From NCBI GenBank assembly GCA_013397795.1, contig VZTJ01004192.1, positions 1,043,443 through 1,107,442 on the forward strand: DNA of 64,000 nucleotides, given 5' to 3'. The notes under the pieces were generated by a model. It did no database searches. It worked only from the letters and a program-made list of their open reading frames with translations, and was not told the origin of the DNA. Of the stretch, positions 53,001 through 64,000 are shown piece by piece (position 1 is the stretch's first letter; each line of letters begins with the position of its first letter). Source of the DNA: Orthonyx spaldingii. Its lineage: Eukaryota; Chordata; Aves; Passeriformes; Orthonychidae. Both the position numbers and the translations under genes were made by a program.

Positions 53001-56000
53001 GCATGATTATGAAATATAACTATACAATGACTTTCATATTTAAAAAGCAACAGAATGTTTTCCAGCTGTGACCAGTAAAGTGTCAGAGTATGATATTACT
53101 CTCAGCATCCATTTCTGAAGGCAAAATTATTTCTGCTTCCCTCACTCCTCTCTGAAGTGTTCTCCTCCACACCTGATGGTCTCTATTGTTTGAGGCAAGT
53201 CTTCATCACCCATTGACTTCTCAAACTGACTGAGAAATCCAGACCTAGAAAGCAGTCCAGCACTAGTGAAAATTCTCCCATTTCTTTCACAGGGACGACA
53301 CGTTCATAGGTGTAATCTAGATAAAAATCTCCTGCAATCCAGATAAAAATCTCCAGGGCAGTTTTTCTGAAGATAAGAGAAATATTCCTCATATGAACGC
53401 AGCAAGTACCTGCCAACTTTCTGACTGAGCAGAAGGTCATAAAGCAAGTATAACTCAGAAAAGCAGAGGCATATATAAGCATCAGACTGAGAGGTGAGAA
53501 TTAAAAACAGCTTTTGTACATATGGGAGTGGAAAACAGCTGAATAAAACAAACTCAACATAAATGCCAGCATGGTTTTCTGCCTAACAAAATGCAAAGCC
53601 ATATGTGTGGAGCAAAAGAAAATGGCTGCACTGATTTCCAGAGCTGGAAGAAAAGCCAACAGGAAAAGGAAAGGGAGGTGAGTTGGGAGCAGCAACTACT
53701 GGATGCTGCCAAGATCTCTGAGACTATAAAGGCTGTGAGAAGATGTGGACAAGAAGAAGAGTGCACTGTGACATGTTTGCCTTCAGTGAATACTCAGAGT
53801 AACAGCAACATAATTCTGTGGATTGAAATTCAACCAGTGACACAGTGTGGTCACAGATGCGTCAATACTTTTGCTGACATGGATAACAGATGTTCTGTCC
53901 GAAGGGGCCAGGAGCCATCTGCTTATGTCCTGATCTACAAAGCTCCACAACTTGAGAGAAGAAGGAACCTGGGAGCCTAAAATGTTGCCTCTCTTGTCTG
54001 TTGATAGTCTGACAAAACTTCCCCCACCAAGAGCCAAGAGCAATTTTTCTCGGCTGCTCAACCTACTATTTGGTTGTAGCTGCATTTCTGTAGATTCATC
54101 TTTGTTGTTGCTTTCTGCTGCTGAAGGCTTATTCTTCCCCATATCTCGTCTATCTGTGTTATTATGGACTCAGTCATATTGTGTTCTCCATGGTTTCTCT
54201 TTACCAAGAATGTGTGTTTGCCTTGCTTCTTGCTTGATTGCATTTGAATGCCCCTGACCATCCCTGACCACTGGACAACCTCAGGTCACTCTTCTTGCTC
54301 CGACTTCTGGCCTCAACTGCACCTTGGTCAAGGTATTGGGTTCTCATCTGGATTAGAAGTTCCTCACTCAACTGCAGTCTCTACATCTACCCAACAGTGA
54401 TCCTTACCACACAACTTCAGAAGCAATACCAACTCAAAAAATGGGTCAAAACAAGAGAGTAGAAAAATGAGGGGCACCTGCAGTTGTTAGAAATTAGATT
54501 AAAGGCCCACAAGATCCAGAAAGCTGCATCCCATCTTCTTTCTAGCTGTCAGTTCTGGCAAGTAGTTTGTGTAGCTAAGTCTCAGCAGCCAAAAAAAAAA
54601 AGAGCATCTTTTTTTTGGTGTCATCGGATGTTTGTTAATGTAATACGTGCGCTTTGAGTGTTATGATTATTTATTATTAAACTAAGGGAAACATTGCGTA
54701 AGCCTGTCAGACTTTCAGGAATAGCTTGCACTCTTGCACATGCCTTTCCCTTATGTACAGTTTGGCACCTTCAAGTGCATTGTTTTTGTCTGTGCTTATT
54801 TTAAACCGAGAAGCTTAAAGAAATGCAGTAACAGTCAGAGGGGAAAAGCAAAACCAGTTATTTATAGTATTGAGCATTTAAGCTTTCAGGATGGTTATGA
54901 GCATGTTTAGTGGAAGTAGTGCCCTAATTCTGCAAGCGCTCAAGGATGTCCTGCACTTGGCACATTAGACAAGGACTGCTCTTGGCCCAGTCTTCCCCAT
55001 GCCAGTAGGGTTGCCTTTGAAAGGACAGTTGTGCTCAGAACACATGTGTGAGCTACGAGCCTGGGCTTGGGCATCACTGGATGTACCTTGAGATCATCCA
55101 AGACCAATCTGGGTGCCTCAGCACAGCTGGCAGCTTCATGTGGTGTCAGGACAGTGAGCCTGTGGGGAGGAGAGCACCTTCTCCTCCATCTGGATAGACA
55201 AGATGGTCTGCAGACTGCAGAAGGACTTGCCTGAAGGTGTCTGTGTGGGGGCGTTTGCGGTTGCAAGACTTATCTGAGAGGTTACAGGGCTGCATCATGC
55301 TGCTAAAAAGCAGAACATTATAGGTAACTTCTGAGCTTTAAAAAAGAGGATGTTTGTCATGTGAGAGAATTTATGGAGACTTTTAGCAAGTGCTCATTAA
55401 TTCCGTCAGGTTAGTTAGGTTCTAGCCATCAGGGATTTTTCCTATTTTTTCTCTGCTATTTCCGCTTCCAGCACAAATTTGTCTTTTTTTTTTTTTTAAT
55501 GAGAAATGTTTTTCTAGGATGCTCTACACGTGTGCACTGAAGGGGAGTTAGTGTTCAACTGATCCTGTTAGCACTATGAAGAAATGCTGATCCTGACAGA
55601 CACTTTGATGTGCTAAACTAAATCCCAGAGGGCACAGGTTCCAAGAGGAGCCCTGCAAAACCACAACAAACAGTTCACCATAATTGGCCAGATTTTTTTT
55701 ATTGTAGTACATCAATATTTGATTAGCAATAAATATTTCCTCTGATCTCACTCTTGCTTCATAAGGCTGAAAACAAAGGTAGGTTGGGATCTGTCAAAGC
55801 TCAATCTCTTTTTGGACTCAAGGATAAAAAGCCCTGTAGCACCACTGGGAGGTAAGTTATGCCGACAGTAAACACTTTTTTTACAGTCTATTGCTCCAGA
55901 ACAATGTAGGACTTGGTGCTGTGTTTTACCAGAGGGTATCAGTTGTGGCTTAATTTCACAGTGCCAGGAAGGTTGGGTTGATAAAATATTTGAGAGAAAT

Positions 56001-59000
56001 GCCAAATCAGCATGTGAAAGCACTTTAAACAGGATATTAGAGTGAAAATTGGTTTTGCATCTTAACACTAATTAACCCTACATTTGTCAGACATTATAGT
56101 CCATGCTAAGACCTACAGATGTTCATCATTACATGAGGCATCTGTAGCAAAGTTTCATACTTACCATGTGAACATATCATGGGCCTGTGATCTGTTCCAC
56201 AGTGGTCTCATCTCTGAGATGGGTCTTCCAGAACTGTAGGTTTAAATGAGCAGATCCCAGGCACAGCCTAGGGCTTTTATTTTCAGTTTTTAGGCTTTAT
56301 TAGATATGGATCTACAACTGTGATACTTTAAAAGAGAAAATACAAAAACCAAAGTTTATAAAACTATTTCTGCTCTGTATAGGATGTGGTCGCAGGAGGT
56401 TTTCTTTCTGACCAGCAGCTTTTTGTTGCCTCCTAGTTGCAAAAAAGAAACACAGAAGTCTTTTTCTCTGTCTTCAAATATCTTTTTTCTTTCTGTTGCT
56501 TCAGTGTCTACTGGACTCTCCCTGCCACCCAGGATTCAGACTGCCAATACCTCTTTGCCCTGGAGTAGCAACCCCTCACTGTTTGTGCACAGCCCTTTTC
56601 AGAGGGAGGGAGAGACTCAGACAACAGCAATTGCATCTCAGCAAAAATGCGTGTCCCTCTCTGCTTCCCCATATAATACTTTGGAAGACGGGAGATAATG
56701 AAAATTATTTTAATCCATATTATCCACTGCAGACCTACTCAGGGTGAGCAACAGACATAATTGCCTTAGCCACTGTTTGTTTGTCCATCAGTTACCTAGG
56801 AGAGATTATGTCTGCTCAAGAATAATAGTTGTCATATATATGTGATAGTATTTCAGTCTAACTTCTACCTTATAACTGATGGTTCAAATATCCAATCCAC
56901 AGCTAGTTGTTTTGTGGTTTGTGATAAGCTCTATGATGCCTGTTTTCTTCCCTCTTGACAGATGCAATTTTTTAGTTAAGGACATAAATAAATCCCACGT
57001 AATCACGCAATGATTCAGCCACAAATACGCGTGGTTACAAAAATACTCACAGCATTTTTATTTCTTCATATGTGCTGCTGAACAACTTACCTTTGCATTA
57101 ATAAATGCTGTGCACAAGAGTTTTGGAAGAAAATTCAGAGATGTATTCCAGAAAATATTAGTTCATTCTTGCCTTTTTTTTTTTTTTTCTCTCTCTCCCT
57201 GTCAAGTTTTAACCACAGCTCCTCAAGATAAAGCAGGCTATTTTAAAATAATTAAAAGTTTCTGCTTTAGCATGGCTTCCATTGACACCACATCTGCTTG
57301 AGCGTGGTAGGAAGCAACTTCAAGCCAATTAAAAGGAGATGGGTGCATTGTACAACTCCCTTCTCTCTTAGTGAACTTTTGACCAAGAGGGCACTGTATT
57401 GATGAATTTCATTTCTTCCTAATCTGCTTGTACTCTGCTTGATAGCTTGGAGCTTTGCTCTCTTCTGTTTCGGTACAATGACCCTGCTTTTGAGAAAGCT
57501 GTGGGTTCGAGGCAAAGATTTCAAGTTATTACAAGATGTTGAGCACACAGATCTCTCCTTGGCTGTCTGTAAGATGTTGCCTGGAAGTTGAGAAGGGCTT
57601 TCACCCCAGAGAAGTAGTAAGGCATTATTTCACAGCTTTTAAGGCAGTAACAAAGAAAGAGTTTCACTCAGCACTACATAGCTAAATAGACTAAGTCCTT
57701 CAAGGTGAATATGTGAAAGGAACAAACTAAGTGCCCCTGGGGGCTGTGTTAGTGAAAGAGGCGAGTTCTATGTGGCTTTTAAGAGCTGGTCTTCAGGCAG
57801 GTGCTCATGTGCTGGCCAAGCAAGTCGGAGGTCCTCTTACAAGTAAGTCCACACATATGACAGCTAAAGGATGTTTCTGTAGGGTTCTGTTTCTGGGATG
57901 GTGACATAGGTATTTTGCAGAGATCTCAAGTTGCAATTTTGTCAGCTTTTCTGCCCATTCTGTAATGGCTTATCTTGAACAAAGTCTAGTGGACAGGGCC
58001 AAGGGTGTAGTGTTGCAGCAGCCATGCTCTAGCCTACTCACTATTTTGCTAGCCAGACAAAATGAGTTTGCTTTTTGGCCTTGAACACTGGTCAACAAAG
58101 AGTGTTGGCCTCCAATAGCTGTTCCAGGAAAGGTTTTTTTACTCATTTTTGCTAATTGGGTCTTAGATGTTAATTGAGATACTCAACAGCAGAACAGGGC
58201 CACAGATCATTTCTTGTGAACAGATGATGATGCTGAGAGGAAAGCAGTTTACATACTCTTCAGGAGAAAAACAGAGCAACAAAAAAATGATCTTCATATA
58301 CACAGCTACAAGGAAATGCCTGACACCTACATCTTAATATTGGAAAAGTCCTTTGCTGTTCAGAGACCGTATGTTCAGGATCTAAGTGACAGGTGAAAGT
58401 AACATTCTGAAACTAGTACACCATGAATTTCCATTTCCTTAGGAATTTAATATTTATAAAGTGGCTTAGCTTTGAATTGCTATGACACTATCACAGCATT
58501 AAAAGTCTTGCCTGTCCTGATAATATAAATGTAACTGCTTTCCCCAAGAGCACTTTTGACTAGTCCCTTTTCCAGACTATTTTATTTTTTTTTCAGTTTT
58601 GACACTTTCCACACATCCAGAATGCGTCTTTGTGGCATGGAAAGAAAGTAAGCATGACCTTTATCAAATAAAAAATATTCATTGCTTCTGCAACAAAGAC
58701 TAAGTGTAGATGAAGTAGAGAGACTTGTATTTACACAATATCTGGAAGACAAATACTGACCAAATCTTTTTATCACCAGTACACCACTCCAAGTTAATTG
58801 GAAAGACAGAATGACATCACAAAATCTCATCAAAGGGATTTAGAGATGTCAGTCTGAGTTTCTAAACTTACAGTGAATTTGGCACCTAATTTTTTTATCC
58901 AGTCTTTTGGACTTTCAAGATAATAGAAAAGAAATAATAGAATGGATAGGATAATTTAGGAAGAGATTGTGTTTGAAACCACATTATCAAATAAATCACC

Positions 59001-60569
59001 CTCTCTGGGAGAAAACAATAGAGTGGGACCTTGACTTTACTGGTTGGATAAAGATAAGTATTCAGACAGAGACAACTAAAGCTTAGGAAGATAATAGCTT
59101 GTCCATCGGGGCAATGTTGCCAATTAATGTAAATAGCAGCATATAGATCTCAGTATTGCCATTGGGCATGCTGGGAATATTGTTACCACCTGTGTAGCCA
59201 TTCATTATTAAGGAATTGGAGGGGCAAAAAAAAATAAGAAAGAGAGGATTAACTTCTCATTGAAGATGCAAGGGTTTCCTCTTAATTAAGCCGCATGTTT
59301 TCAGGTCCGAAACAGCAAGAGAGTCTGCATTTATTTATTCTGTGCCTCCTTCACAAACATGCCACATTTTGAAACCCAAGATCAGAAGAGATGTTTTTCC
59401 AAGAGGAAAGCATAATTTATGCTCCTTACAACACATGGCTTGTATAGTTTGTTAATGTTGCTACTTCCTTGTAACTCCATTAGTGTTTCAGATGAAGACA
59501 ACTGTCTATTCCTCACCTGGAAAGCCCCATAGAAGGAAAAAAATGGGTAATGTCCTGCAGGCTGTGATTTGTGGAAAACTTTCCATTATTCTAGCTCGGC
59601 TCAGCTTATCTGCTTGAAACTAAAGGAAAAAGAACTTCCATATTATTATTCATTCTAGGCAAAGGAAGATTGTGCCCAGAGCTAGTTATTAGGACTGATT
59701 ATTAAAGTATTTTGGTTTATTTTTTCAGCAAGATTAATTTTTTCCCTGTGGAAAACAGTATATTAGAATGTTCCAGTGGGAGGAAGAAATATCGTGGCTT
59801 AAATCCACAAAGAAGTTAATTTATAAATACTTCTCTTTTTCCTCATAGAAACTGCAGTTCTGGGCTAAACATGAAAGATCAGATACGCAAATTACCTGGC
59901 TTGATCTATGTAGCTACTCTTGACTCCTCAGCAGGGAGGGAGGTCAGTAACATCATGAACATCCTGACTGTGGTACATCATAAAAGCCAGCTTAGAGCTT
60001 TTTAAACAGAAAAGAATGACAATCCACAGTATTTGAACCATGGGGTGTCAGAAGCCACACAAAAATCATTGCCAAATACACACATTTTCTGGTTTGAGTA
60101 AAACAGGTATTTTTCACTGAATGATTTCTCCATGGGAAAAAAAGAAAAATTCAGGGCCAACTAGGTGCTGTTGATGATGATAACAATACCTACTTCAGTT
60201 GCTCAGGTGTATTTTTGCATTTACTATTATCTGATCGAAGCAGAAATACCAGGAAAAGGCTAACAGAACATGCCTTGTATCAATACAGTAGCAGCTGCAA
60301 CAGCACCGCAAAAGCAGGGGAGAATTTTAGATTGCTGCCAATAAACTCTTTTCATCTCATGTCTGAGCTTACAGAACCTTCTGACTTGTACAACAACCTT
60401 TTCAAAAGGCATCTCTGAAATAAAACTAACAATTAATGTATTCTGAAAGAATTCGTGTGACTCGTGGTTTCAGTCCACTCCCAAAATCAAGGTTAGCAAC
60501 TGAAAAGGATTCCAGCTATGAAATTTTAAACTGTCTTAATGGTCTTATTAAAAATAAAAAAAATTAAAA

Positions 60570-60572
<3 letters not shown>
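50011..60572. other. Gene-free unique sequence
   Basis: No gene is supported. The 172-codon frame at 52488-53006 (+) resembles nothing I know and has a length that chance can produce in a window this size. Overlapping frames on both strands at 53591-53980 (+), 53783-54142 (-) and 53952-54257 (+) also lack motifs. The stretch 54930-55270 is more GC-rich than its surroundings. T runs lie at 55484-55497 and 57174-57188. No RNA gene was recognised. Confidence 0.5.
53314..53357. repeat. Tandem duplication of a 22-bp unit
   Basis: AATCTAGATAAAAATCTCCT plus GC (53314-53335) is followed directly by AATCCAGATAAAAATCTCCA plus GG (53336-53357). The copies differ at three positions, so this is a fairly recent local duplication. 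No function is evident. Confidence 0.9.

Positions 60573-60602
<30 letters not shown>
60573..60602. repeat. Poly-A homopolymer (30 bases)
   Basis: An uninterrupted A run is preceded by further A-rich sequence (AAAATAAAAAAAATTAAAATGT). The upstream A-rich part contains AATAAA-like hexamers, so a retrocopy tail is conceivable. However, the preceding 400 bases match no gene I know and I see no flanking target duplication. Simple A-rich expansion is the safer reading. Confidence 0.85.
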
Positions 60603-60604
<2 letters not shown>

Positions 60605-61490
60605 AGGCAAATAGAGATATAGCAGCATAAATCCCAGGTAACAAAGGTAAGTGCACTGGCCTGACTGACAGACTGATGGTGGGAGATGCTTCTGCCCTGC
60701 ATGTGTCCATGAGCAGCTGGAGGTTCTGAGTGCAAGGGAGGATTTTGCAGAGGTGGCAATGTGTGTGTGTTTGTAAAGTTCCATGGCCTCAGTTTTCCAC
60801 TACGTGATCTAGTGATGGGCACATTTGTCCAACCACCAGCAAAAGGTAGGGTCTGCCAAAACATCACTAGGGAGCTCTGACTGATGTATGTCCTCTTTAC
60901 TAAGACTTACAAAGAAATTAATTTTGCAGGGTGTTGGCCACAAGCTTAAGAAGACTGAGCTTGTCCCCTCACACCACTAATGTGAGCACACCAATCCATA
61001 CCATGGCTAATTGGGTCCTCAGCCCACTGCTTCACCTTCCTGGCAGGTAAGGCTCTCCTCCATCCTCTTGCTATTACTTTGTTCTGAATTTAATTTCTGG
61101 CATCTGGTTTGTGAACAAGGATTGCACCACTGCATCATAAATAACAGCAGTTAATTAGGAATGAAAACCCACCCAAATCAATTACAACAAATCAAATTAC
61201 TCTTAGGACAAAAATGCAGCAATGACTGTGGCAGTAAAATATATGAAAAAGTTGTCTTGATGGTTCAGTATTTATAGTGGCCAGTAGCCATTGTAAATTC
61301 CCCAGTATAACAGGAAACAAACAGCATGTGTGAAATGATCTCATCTCATCAGGGTGCTGATTTTATGAGCACTTCTGTTGGTGCTTATCTTCAGATATGT
61401 AGATAGATCTACATGTGACCTGAACAAAAAGGCTTTGGTTCTGGAGACAGCAGGAAGAGAAGAGCCCTGAATAAAGGTGTGTGGGGAGGG
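60603..61490. other. Gene-free unique sequence
   Basis: No gene or recognised repeat. The minus-strand frames of 78 and 113 codons ending in this stretch are open mainly because they cross the A run (read as phenylalanine). Confidence 0.55.
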
Positions 61491-61576
61491 NNNNNNNNNN
61501 NNNNNNNNNNNNNNNNNNNNNNNNNNNNNNNNNNNNNNNNNNNNNNNNNNNNNNNNNNNNNNNNNNNNNNNNNNNN
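61491..61576. other. Assembly gap of 86 Ns beside G-rich sequence
   Basis: The left flank ends GTGTGTGGGGAGGG and the right flank starts with seven Gs and then AGTAG. A G-rich low-complexity tract probably caused the break. The apparent 171- and 107-codon frames across it are artefacts. Confidence 0.95.
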
Positions 61577-64000
61577 GGGGGGGAGTAGTAAAGGAAGGAG
61601 GAAACTGTCTGGGATAAAAAAAACAGAGTTAAGGGGCAAAAAGATTCCTTTGTTTGTTGGGTTTTGCTTATGTTTTATTTCATTTTTCTTTCCCCTTGTG
61701 AGTAAGATGTACTGTTCCATACCAGCACCATTGTTACAAGCAAACTGTGTTCTTACACATGGTCTGACAGTGAAAGAGGTCTCAGCAAGGCTTGTGATGT
61801 GAGAGGATGGGGCAAGCTCAGGCTTGAGACAGAAATGAACATTTTGGAGAACCATGATTTTTATGGAACCTATAGAGCAGAGAGGTGATAGAGAAGGCGG
61901 GAATGCACCACTGCTTTGAGCCATAGGTATTGACAGGCACCAATAAGAGGATACAGAATGTAGTATAAGGCTTTAGAGTCAGGTCTCTGCTCAAAGCAAT
62001 GCATGACATGAGGTATGGGTGGAAGAGATACCCTCTTTCATACACATAGATCTACAATAACCAGGAGGTAAATTGAAAGAAAAGATTTAACGTCCTTTAC
62101 AGATCTTTGAGGGTGAAAAATTCCAGCAATGAACCATTTTCAAGTTCACCTGGTTGCTGACTCCCCAAGGAAGAAGAGGTAAAGAAAGAGGAGAAATGAA
62201 CAGGGCTCGCTTCAAGGAACAGGTGAGTCTGGGCAAAGGTGGGGCTACAGGGACAAAGGAACAGAAGAAAGAAAACAGACTCTTGCAAAAGGACTGGGGT
62301 GGTAATGGGATGACAGGGATGGCACTAGGGTGCCAGGGACAGCTGTGGGGTGCTGGTGCAGAAGCTTTGGGATTTATACCTGCAGATAGGATAACTGGAT
62401 GAGAAATGGTTGTGTTACCACAGGGAATTTCTGAAGCTTTTTACCAGGAGTGTGTTCTTAGCAGCATGGAAAATATGACTAGACTGAAGCATAAATCAAC
62501 AGAGGGCAGTTAATCAACAACAGTAAGGGACACGGCTCACTATTTCAGCTGTTGTAGGTGTTGTGCTTCTTCTAGTGAGGGGGCTGAAATGCGGTGATGA
62601 ATTGACACGATTTTAAAACTTTGCTTGTTTTTCTCCGTATGTCTGCTGGGTTGGGCTGGTCTAACCCCTCTGAAAGTCCTCTGAAAAGTAAAGGGGTTTG
62701 GAGGGCTCTGTCTATGTTGGAGGAAAATAATCTTTCCCTAATGAGAAAGACTCTGAAAAAGACTTTTTTTTAAAAAAAAATCTGTGTGTTGAGGATATGA
62801 CGTTGCTATGAAATTGCGTTCTAAGTCTGACTCCCTCCTGTCCTTCCCCAAGAACATCTTTCCAAACTGGTCAGACTCAGACACATATAAGTGAGGTGAC
62901 AGCTGTGTTAGGATATTGGTTTCATGGGACCTGGGGCCCAGGCAGGGGCAGGAGACCAGTGCTGAATTTTCTTTGGAGCGTGTGCTTTGCTAGATATCAA
63001 AGAATCAAGTCATAAGGTAAAGCCCTGCTCTCTCTCCTTCCCAGACAGGAGCAGAGAAAGTTACACTTCTCTTAGGGGAAAAAAATTAGGATTATAATGA
63101 GGATGCTGGTAAAAGTGTGGGTTGTCTTCTCCAGAGTTTCTTCCCATGGCTGAGGGAGGGTGAGAAGGGATGCATGACTTTCCTTGAACAGTAATGCCTA
63201 GGAGCTTCAGACAAAGCTCTTGTTTAATTTTCTGTTTATCCATCAGACGGCTGCAGGTTTCATAAGACTTTGAGAATCCTTCAAGGAAATGTGTTTATTT
63301 GGGCCAGGTTTTTTAACAAGGCTGGTGGTTTGTTTGGGGTTTTTTTTGTGAGATAGGGAGGAGCAGTGTCCAGAGGATGAGAGATGCTGGGGATTTTAAA
63401 GAACAATTGGACTGAATGTCAGCAATGCTCACAAGTGCAGCTCCTAAATGCACATAAATGTTTGTGGAAGAGCTTCAGACTAATAAACACAAAGTGCTTG
63501 TTTGTTTCTTTTTTTATAAACAAAGAACACTAAAGGAAAATTAACATGATTGGAGAAAATAAGGAGATGAACTTGAACAGCTTGGTGCAGTAAATGGATT
63601 TTGTCAGCTTTAATGTATGTGCCAGCGACACTTCAGGTATAAATGAGGACTTGAGAAGCTCTTAAATCTGAAGATGGAAGCTGATGAAAGGTGATGTTCT
63701 TTCTGTATTTAAATTAGGCTTAACAACTACTAGATGATCACTTAAACCCTATCTGATCCATCATTTCCATGTCTTAATAGTCCTTAATTTCTCCAGCTAT
63801 TTTGAAGGATTTGATTGCTATTGTCCTGTTAAGCACCTTCACTGAATTACTTTTTGGGTTAGCATTGATAACTTGGAATAAAGGTAAAATTCAAGACCTC
63901 TGTGTGAAGACACAAGATGACCATATTTTGCAGACAACAAATAAATAGAGAAAAACCTCACATGCAGTGTAAACCTTTCAAAGTAATTTGATAATAACTC
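61577..64000. other. Gene-free unique sequence
   Basis: No gene is supported; remaining frames are under about 85 codons. A tract of eight Ts and nine As lies near 62764-62780. A T/G tract lies at 63324-63347. Nothing else is recognised up to the window's end. Confidence 0.55.

Noticed and set aside
54940..55266. 108-codon minus-strand frame, R/P/S-rich
   Set aside because: It is explained by the local GC-rich composition; no domain is recognised. The composition shift itself is listed as a finding.
61409..61924. 171-codon minus-strand frame
   Set aside because: Part of it is the 86-N gap, so continuity is unknown, and the rest has no motif.

Overview
This window looks like gene-poor nuclear DNA from a bird. 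The main evidence is the interspersed repeats. A CR1 LINE fragment of about 1 kb lies in antisense orientation at 48973-50010, with the typical CR1 3' end (a short ATTCTGTGA-like tail instead of poly-A). A second short CR1 3' end sits at 12441-12489, next to a piece resembling a bird ERVL-type LTR. Two much older CR1 fragments, of the kind shared with turtles and crocodilians, lie at about 45145-45720 and 47040-47830. The sequence is AT-rich, has no obvious CpG island, shows no operon-like gene packing and contains two runs of N, as expected of a draft vertebrate assembly. Family identifications rest on recognition by eye; no search was run.

I found no protein-coding gene or exon that I can support. 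Open frames are mostly 60-130 codons, about what chance gives in 64 kb. The longest either run through low-complexity T/G tracts (39870-40433), cross an N gap (61409-61924), or resemble no family I know (52488-53006, 15360-15860). The window is best read as intergenic or intronic sequence.

Layout: 1-12.2 kb, unique sequence with one 9-base gap inside a poly-T run. 12.2-12.5 kb, a composite scar of CR1 and LTR pieces. 16518-16695, a 172-bp element with imperfect terminal inverted repeats and TTA on both sides, resembling an old PIF/Harbinger-type MITE. 17-45 kb, unique sequence with scattered T/G-rich tracts and a few AT-rich stretches that look like conserved noncoding DNA. 45.1-50.0 kb, a repeat cluster: two ancient CR1 fragments, a diverged three-copy tandem repeat of about 84 bp at 48398-48627, then the younger antisense CR1. 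50-64 kb, unique sequence with a 22-bp tandem duplication, a 30-base A run and an 86-base N gap beside G-rich sequence.

Nothing here amounts to a new biological system. The points most worth checking are the MITE-like element, the 84-bp tandem repeat and the two old CR1 fragments.
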